Positions 44,449 to 47,189 of a stretch of 47,189 bases of DNA are shown in pieces. Both the position numbers and the translations under genes were made by a program. The stretch lies in assembly GCA_002424845.1 (NCBI GenBank), contig DILD01000011.1, forward strand, positions 15,734 through 62,922, read 5' to 3'. Under the pieces are notes generated by a model. It ran no database searches. It saw only the letters and a list, made by a program, of their open reading frames with translations, and was not told where the DNA came from. Source of the stretch: Thiobacillus denitrificans. GTDB lineage: Bacteria; Pseudomonadota; Gammaproteobacteria; Burkholderiales; Thiobacillaceae. Numbering within the stretch: position 1 is the stretch's first letter; each line of letters begins with the position of its first letter.

Positions 44449-44847
44449 ATGAATTTTGACAAAGCCAAGACTAACGCCGAATGGCGCGCCGAACTGACTC
44501 CCGAGCAATACCGCATCCTGCGCGAGCACGGCACCGAACAGGCCTTCACCGGGCAATACTGGAACCATCACGAGCATGGCGACTACCGCTGCGCAGCCTG
44601 CGGTGAACCCCTGTTCTCGTCCGAGACCAAGTTCGATTCCGGCACCGGCTGGCCAAGCTTCTACCAGGCGTTGAACGCCGAAGCCGTAACGGAAAAAACC
44701 GACAACAGCCATGGCATGCTGCGTATCGAAGCCCTGTGCCATCATTGCGGTTCTCACCTTGGGCACGTTTTCCCGGATGGTCCGTCCCCCACGGGCCTGC
44801 GCTACTGCATCAATTCGGCATCACTCATTTTCCGGAAAAAGGACTGA
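44449..44847 (+). CDS. msrB: Peptide methionine (R)-S-oxide reductase
   Basis: MsrB repairs oxidised methionine in proteins. It has 132 residues. Zinc-binding pairs are CAAC (near 49-52) and CHHC (near 98-101). The substrate region is KFDSGTGWPSFYQAL and the catalytic Cys is in LRYCINSASLIF. Start ATG 44449 with a CGGAGAA site. Its stop overlaps the start of the following flavin reductase gene by one base (TGATG), so the two are translationally coupled. Confidence 0.97.
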   Translation: MNFDKAKTNAEWRAELTPEQYRILREHGTEQAFTGQYWNHHEHGDYRCAACGEPLFSSETKFDSGTGWPSFYQALNAEAVTEKTDNSHGMLRIEALCHHCGSHLGHVFPDGPSPTGLRYCINSASLIFRKKD

Positions 44848-45551
44848 TGCCCCTCTTCGACGCGCAGATCACGGCGATCACGCCCGCCACGCCCAGTATC
44901 CGCACCCTGCGCCTGAGCATCCCCGACCCCGCCTTCCGCTTTCTGCCGGGGCAATGGGTCGATCTCAGCATCGAGATCGCCGGCGCCCCCCACACCGCCG
45001 GCTATTCCATCACGACCTCCCCCATTCACCGGGGCGAAATCGAACTGGCGATCAAGGCAAGTACACGCCACCCGGTGGCACGCTGGGTGCACGAGCACGC
45101 TGCCGTCGGCGACCGCGTGCGCGTGACCCAGGGCCAGGGGCCGTTCGTCTACCTGCCGGAGATAAGCGACAACGTAGTGCTGATCGGTGGCGGCGTCGGC
45201 ATCACTCCGCTGCTGTCCATCTTCCGTCACATACGCGATGCCGGACTCCCGACCGAGGCGCATCTGGTCTACAGCGTATCGGACAGCCGCGAAATCCTGT
45301 TCCGCGACGAACTCGAAGCCGCCGCCCGCAGGCACGACAACCTGCACGTCAGCATCACCGTCACCCAGCCCGACCCGCGCTGGCACGGCCTCACGGGCCG
45401 CATCGACCCGGTCAAGCTGCATGCACTCGATGTACCCGACGACACGCTGTACTACCTGTGCGGCCCCAAGGGCATGGTCGAGGACATGAGCACCCTGCTG
45501 CACGACCTCGGCGTGCCCATGAACCGCATCATTTTCGAGAAGTGGTGGTAG
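44847..45551 (+). CDS. FAD/NAD(P)-binding ferredoxin-reductase-like oxidoreductase
   Basis: The 234-residue protein from ATG 44847 has an N-terminal FAD domain (beta barrel, residues 1-100, with FLPGQWVDL) and a C-terminal NAD(P) domain (LIGGGVGITPLLSIFRHI at 112-129 and YYLCGPKGMVEDM near 203-213). It ends in IIFEKWW, typical of the family. In the FAD motif RxYS the usual Arg is replaced: here TAGYSIT (A51-G52-Y53-S54). It resembles the short reductases with no Fe-S domain (OXNAD1-like). Coupling to msrB hints at an electron donor role, but this is inference. Confidence 0.88.
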   Translation: MPLFDAQITAITPATPSIRTLRLSIPDPAFRFLPGQWVDLSIEIAGAPHTAGYSITTSPIHRGEIELAIKASTRHPVARWVHEHAAVGDRVRVTQGQGPFVYLPEISDNVVLIGGGVGITPLLSIFRHIRDAGLPTEAHLVYSVSDSREILFRDELEAAARRHDNLHVSITVTQPDPRWHGLTGRIDPVKLHALDVPDDTLYYLCGPKGMVEDMSTLLHDLGVPMNRIIFEKWW

Positions 45552-45621
45552 GCCGTTTCGACCATTAAACAATCCGGTGGGACTGTGTATGTTCACGCTT
45601 CGATCTGAACGGAGACTTCCC

Positions 45622-46560
45622 ATGCGCATCCTTACCCTGCTCGCCACCCTGGCCTTCAGCGCCCCGGCAATAGCCGGCCCGAACGACATCGTCCGCCCCT
45701 ATCCTGCACAACAGGTCAGTGCCGGCACCTATGTCATCCACGGCCCACAGGGCGTCCCGTCGGTCGATAACCAGAGCTTCATGAACAACCCGGCCTGGAT
45801 CATCACCACCGAGGGGGTCGTGGTGATCGACCCCGGTTCCAGCGTGCAAGCCGGCCGCATGGTGGTGGCCCAGTTGCGCAAGACGACGAACAAGCCGGTC
45901 ACCCATGTCTTCAACACCCACGTGCATGGCGACCACTGGCTGGGCAATCACGCCATTCTCGATGTCTGGCCCAAAGCCACGATCATTGGCCACCCCGACA
46001 TGATCCAGCAGGCAAAAGACGGCGCCGGTGCGTTCTGGCTCAAACTGATGTCGGACATGACCGGTGGCTACACTGCGGGCACCCGCGCCAAAATCCCCAC
46101 CGTCGCGGCCACCGATGGCCAGGAATTCAGGATCGGCGGCAAGACCTTTCGCATCCATTCGTCGACCGATGCGCACAGCAAAACCGACCTGATGATCGAA
46201 ATCGTCGAGGATCGCATCCTGTTCACCGGCGACAACGTGCTGAACAGTCAGGTCATGAACCTGCGCGATGGAACCTTCAAGGGCATCCTCAAGGCAACCG
46301 AACTGGCGCTAAGCCTCAACGCCAGGCTCTATATACCCGGGCACGGCAAAAGCGACGACCGCAAATTCGTCGAAGCACACAAGGCCTGGTTCGACATTCT
46401 GCTGGCAGAAGTCCGGCGCATGTACGACGAAGGCATGAGCGACTTCGAAATGAAGCCGGTCCTGGTCGAAAAGCTCAAGGCCTACAAGGACTGGGAAGAG
46501 TGGGATGTCAACCTGGGGCCGCAGATCAGCCTGGCCATTCTGGAAGTCGAGCAGGAATAA
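45622..46560 (+). CDS. Exported metallo-beta-lactamase-fold hydrolase (SoxH-like)
   Basis: The 312-residue protein from ATG 45622 (GGAGA site) has a signal peptide MRILTLLATLAFSAPAIA, cleaved before GPNDIV, so it acts in the periplasm. The two-metal site is HVHGDHWLGNH (H100, H102, D104, H105), with a further His in STDAHSKTDL, Asp in FTGDNVL and His in YIPGHGKSD. This resembles SoxH and the quinoprotein-relay metallohydrolases near methanol- or sulfur-oxidation genes, but no such genes are adjacent; the substrate is unknown. The codons for its last residues are repeated 250 bp downstream. Confidence 0.9.
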   Translation: MRILTLLATLAFSAPAIAGPNDIVRPYPAQQVSAGTYVIHGPQGVPSVDNQSFMNNPAWIITTEGVVVIDPGSSVQAGRMVVAQLRKTTNKPVTHVFNTHVHGDHWLGNHAILDVWPKATIIGHPDMIQQAKDGAGAFWLKLMSDMTGGYTAGTRAKIPTVAATDGQEFRIGGKTFRIHSSTDAHSKTDLMIEIVEDRILFTGDNVLNSQVMNLRDGTFKGILKATELALSLNARLYIPGHGKSDDRKFVEAHKAWFDILLAEVRRMYDEGMSDFEMKPVLVEKLKAYKDWEEWDVNLGPQISLAILEVEQE

Positions 46561-46630
46561 CCCTCACCCAGACCAGGAACAGCCCCCCTGTGGGAGGCCC
46601 GCCTCGGGCCGATTGCTGGCCGATGCGCGG
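46539..46630 (+). repeat. Direct repeat copy 1 (includes the 3' end of the MBL-fold gene)
   Basis: It starts TCTGGAAGTCGAGCAGGAAT, the last codons and stop of the MBL-fold gene, and runs through the first REP-like element to GCCGATGCGCGG. It is nearly identical to 46792-46884, apart from a few substitutions and short indels. Confidence 0.85.
46588..46613 (+). repeat. REP-like element 1
   Basis: A 26-bp unit has head CTGTGGGAG, a small GC hairpin GGCCCG-CCT-CGGGCC and tail GAT. This is the layout of REP elements mobilised by RAYT transposases in other proteobacteria. Confidence 0.65.
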
Positions 46631-46638
46631 TGCGAGCC

Positions 46639-46664
46639 ATCGCGGCGGGGCGCCGCTCCCACAG
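46639..46664 (-). repeat. REP-like element 2 (inverted orientation)
   Basis: On the minus strand this reads CTGTGGGAG, a GC-rich core and CGAT, 26 bp. Together with element 1 it forms a head-to-head pair (BIME-like) with arms CTGTGGGAG...CTCCCACAG 25 bp apart. Confidence 0.65.
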
Positions 46665-46716
46665 GGAGGCTGAGCGCTGAGAGGCGTGAACTGACCTGAA
46701 GCACCCGCAGGGGGCC

Positions 46717-46750
46717 GTGGTTGTAGTACCGATAAGTCGGCAACAACCAC
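46717..46750. repeat. 34-nt two-tier hairpin
   Basis: An outer stem GTGGTTGT / ACAACCAC encloses an inner CCGA-taag-TCGG hairpin, with only 4-nt and 2-nt unpaired spacers. No T-tract follows. Role unknown; possibly a structured mRNA end or a remnant of the element that spread the REP units. Confidence 0.4.
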
Positions 46751-46791
46751 GCAGCGGCGCCTTGATACCCTCCGGGTACTCGCCGCCGCGA

Positions 46792-46884
46792 TCTGGAAGT
46801 CGAGCAGGAATAACCCTCACCCCCAGACCAGGAACAGCCCCCTGTGGGAGGCCCACCCCGGGCCGATTGTTGGCCGATGCGCGG
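46792..46884 (+). repeat. Direct repeat copy 2
   Basis: The second copy of the roughly 92-bp unit starts with the same TCTGGAAGTCGAGCAGGAAT, which here is not in a gene. It continues through REP element 3 to GCCGATGCGCGG. It marks a duplication of the 3' end of the upstream gene. Confidence 0.85.
46842..46867 (+). repeat. REP-like element 3
   Basis: A 26-bp unit, CTGTGGGAG then GGCCCACCCCGGGCC and GAT, is the same as element 1 apart from two bases in the hairpin loop and core. It lies inside direct-repeat copy 2. Confidence 0.65.
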
Positions 46885-46902
46885 CCCGAGGCTGGCCGCC
46901 TA

Positions 46903-47189
46903 TCAGTCCCTCAAGCGGGATACGCTGGCGGTACGTCCGGGCTGCCACTCCCCATCCAGGCCGATCCATTCGACATGCTCGCCCAGCATGCGGATCACAC
47001 CGGGGCGACGGTTGTCGCCCGTATCGGAAAACTCGAAATGGTAATCGCGCAGAAATTGCAGCTGGCCGTTGCTGTTGCGCGCAAAGCGGGTGCGGCTCAG
47101 GGCCACGCTCTCGTCCAGGAACTGCAGGCCGGCGTCGACGCAGGCGCGGCGACCGACTACGACAGCCTGTTCGCGCACCTGCATGCCGG
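46903..47189 (-). CDS. DUF3301 family protein (5' end outside window)
   Basis: The frame is open to the window end, so only about the last 95 residues are seen. It contains the DUF3301 core: ACVDAGLQFLDESVALSRTRFARNSNGQLQFLRDYHFEFSDTGDNRRPGVIRMLGEHVEW. Members usually start with a short membrane helix, which here would lie just past the right edge. Its stop is 18 bp after the end of direct-repeat copy 2. The function is unknown. Confidence 0.85.
   Translation of the reverse strand, partial: GMQVREQAVVVGRRACVDAGLQFLDESVALSRTRFARNSNGQLQFLRDYHFEFSDTGDNRRPGVIRMLGEHVEWIGLDGEWQPGRTASVSRLRD

Larger units (their letters stand above)
46561..46902. other. 342-bp repeat-rich intergenic region
   Basis: Between the MBL-fold gene and the DUF3301 gene, it contains two roughly 92-bp direct repeats, three REP-like elements (two in one orientation, one inverted) and a 34-nt dyad at 46717-46750. 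No credible gene lies inside; short open frames are by-products of the GC-rich repeats. Confidence 0.75.

Overview
The window looks like a high-GC betaproteobacterial chromosome. It is housekeeping in character and most like sulfur-oxidising Nitrosomonadales of the Thiobacillus type. This rests on protein resemblance and on gene order: tpiA-secG-tRNA-Leu-nuoA to nuoN-DUF2818, rlmE/ftsH-folP-glmM-pstSCAB, greA-carB-carA, dapB-bamE next to a divergent fur, and proB-CNP1. No species can be named from sequence alone. I see no prophage, insertion sequence with a transposase, CRISPR array or rRNA gene.

Layout. Positions 1-1,400 hold the 3' end of mutS, a small unrecognised gene, an S4-domain RNA-binding protein and a DUF2818 membrane protein. 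Positions 1,450-15,710 are a complete 14-gene NADH:quinone oxidoreductase (complex I) operon on the minus strand, with its own sigma70-type promoter at 15,756-15,785. Upstream are tRNA-Leu(GAG), secG and tpiA. Positions 17,180-21,000 carry the high-affinity phosphate transporter pstSCAB without phoU or phoB. Then come glmM, folP, ftsH and rlmE, with yhbY divergent. Positions 26,270-33,650 hold DUF4149, greA, carB, carA (with a structured leader), grxC, dapB and an unusually long BamE-like lipoprotein. fur is divergent from bamE.

From 34,160 onward the genes are more mixed: a BtuF-like binding protein and a CobC-like phosphatase (cobalamin-related), proB, a CNP1-family protein, a TRIC-type channel, a cation diffusion facilitator, DUF2784, a pirin and a cyclopropane-fatty-acid synthase. 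Next is a three-gene set of rubrerythrin, a two-cluster Fe-S/CCG-type oxidoreductase and DUF3501. Then msrB is translationally coupled to a flavin/NAD reductase, followed by an exported metallo-beta-lactamase-fold protein. The right end is a repeat-rich intergenic region with REP-like elements and a roughly 92-bp duplication that carries the last codons of the preceding gene. It ends in a truncated DUF3301 gene.

The most interesting items are: (1) the rubrerythrin/Fe-S oxidoreductase/DUF3501 set, with a 15-bp 7-1-7 palindrome just after its promoter, a 31-bp inverted repeat and a 20-bp intercistronic palindrome; (2) the BamE-NTF2-like fusion; (3) a terminator-like hairpin in the carAB leader; (4) the ftsH terminator, whose T-tract runs straight into the folP start codon; (5) the duplication and REP array at the right end.
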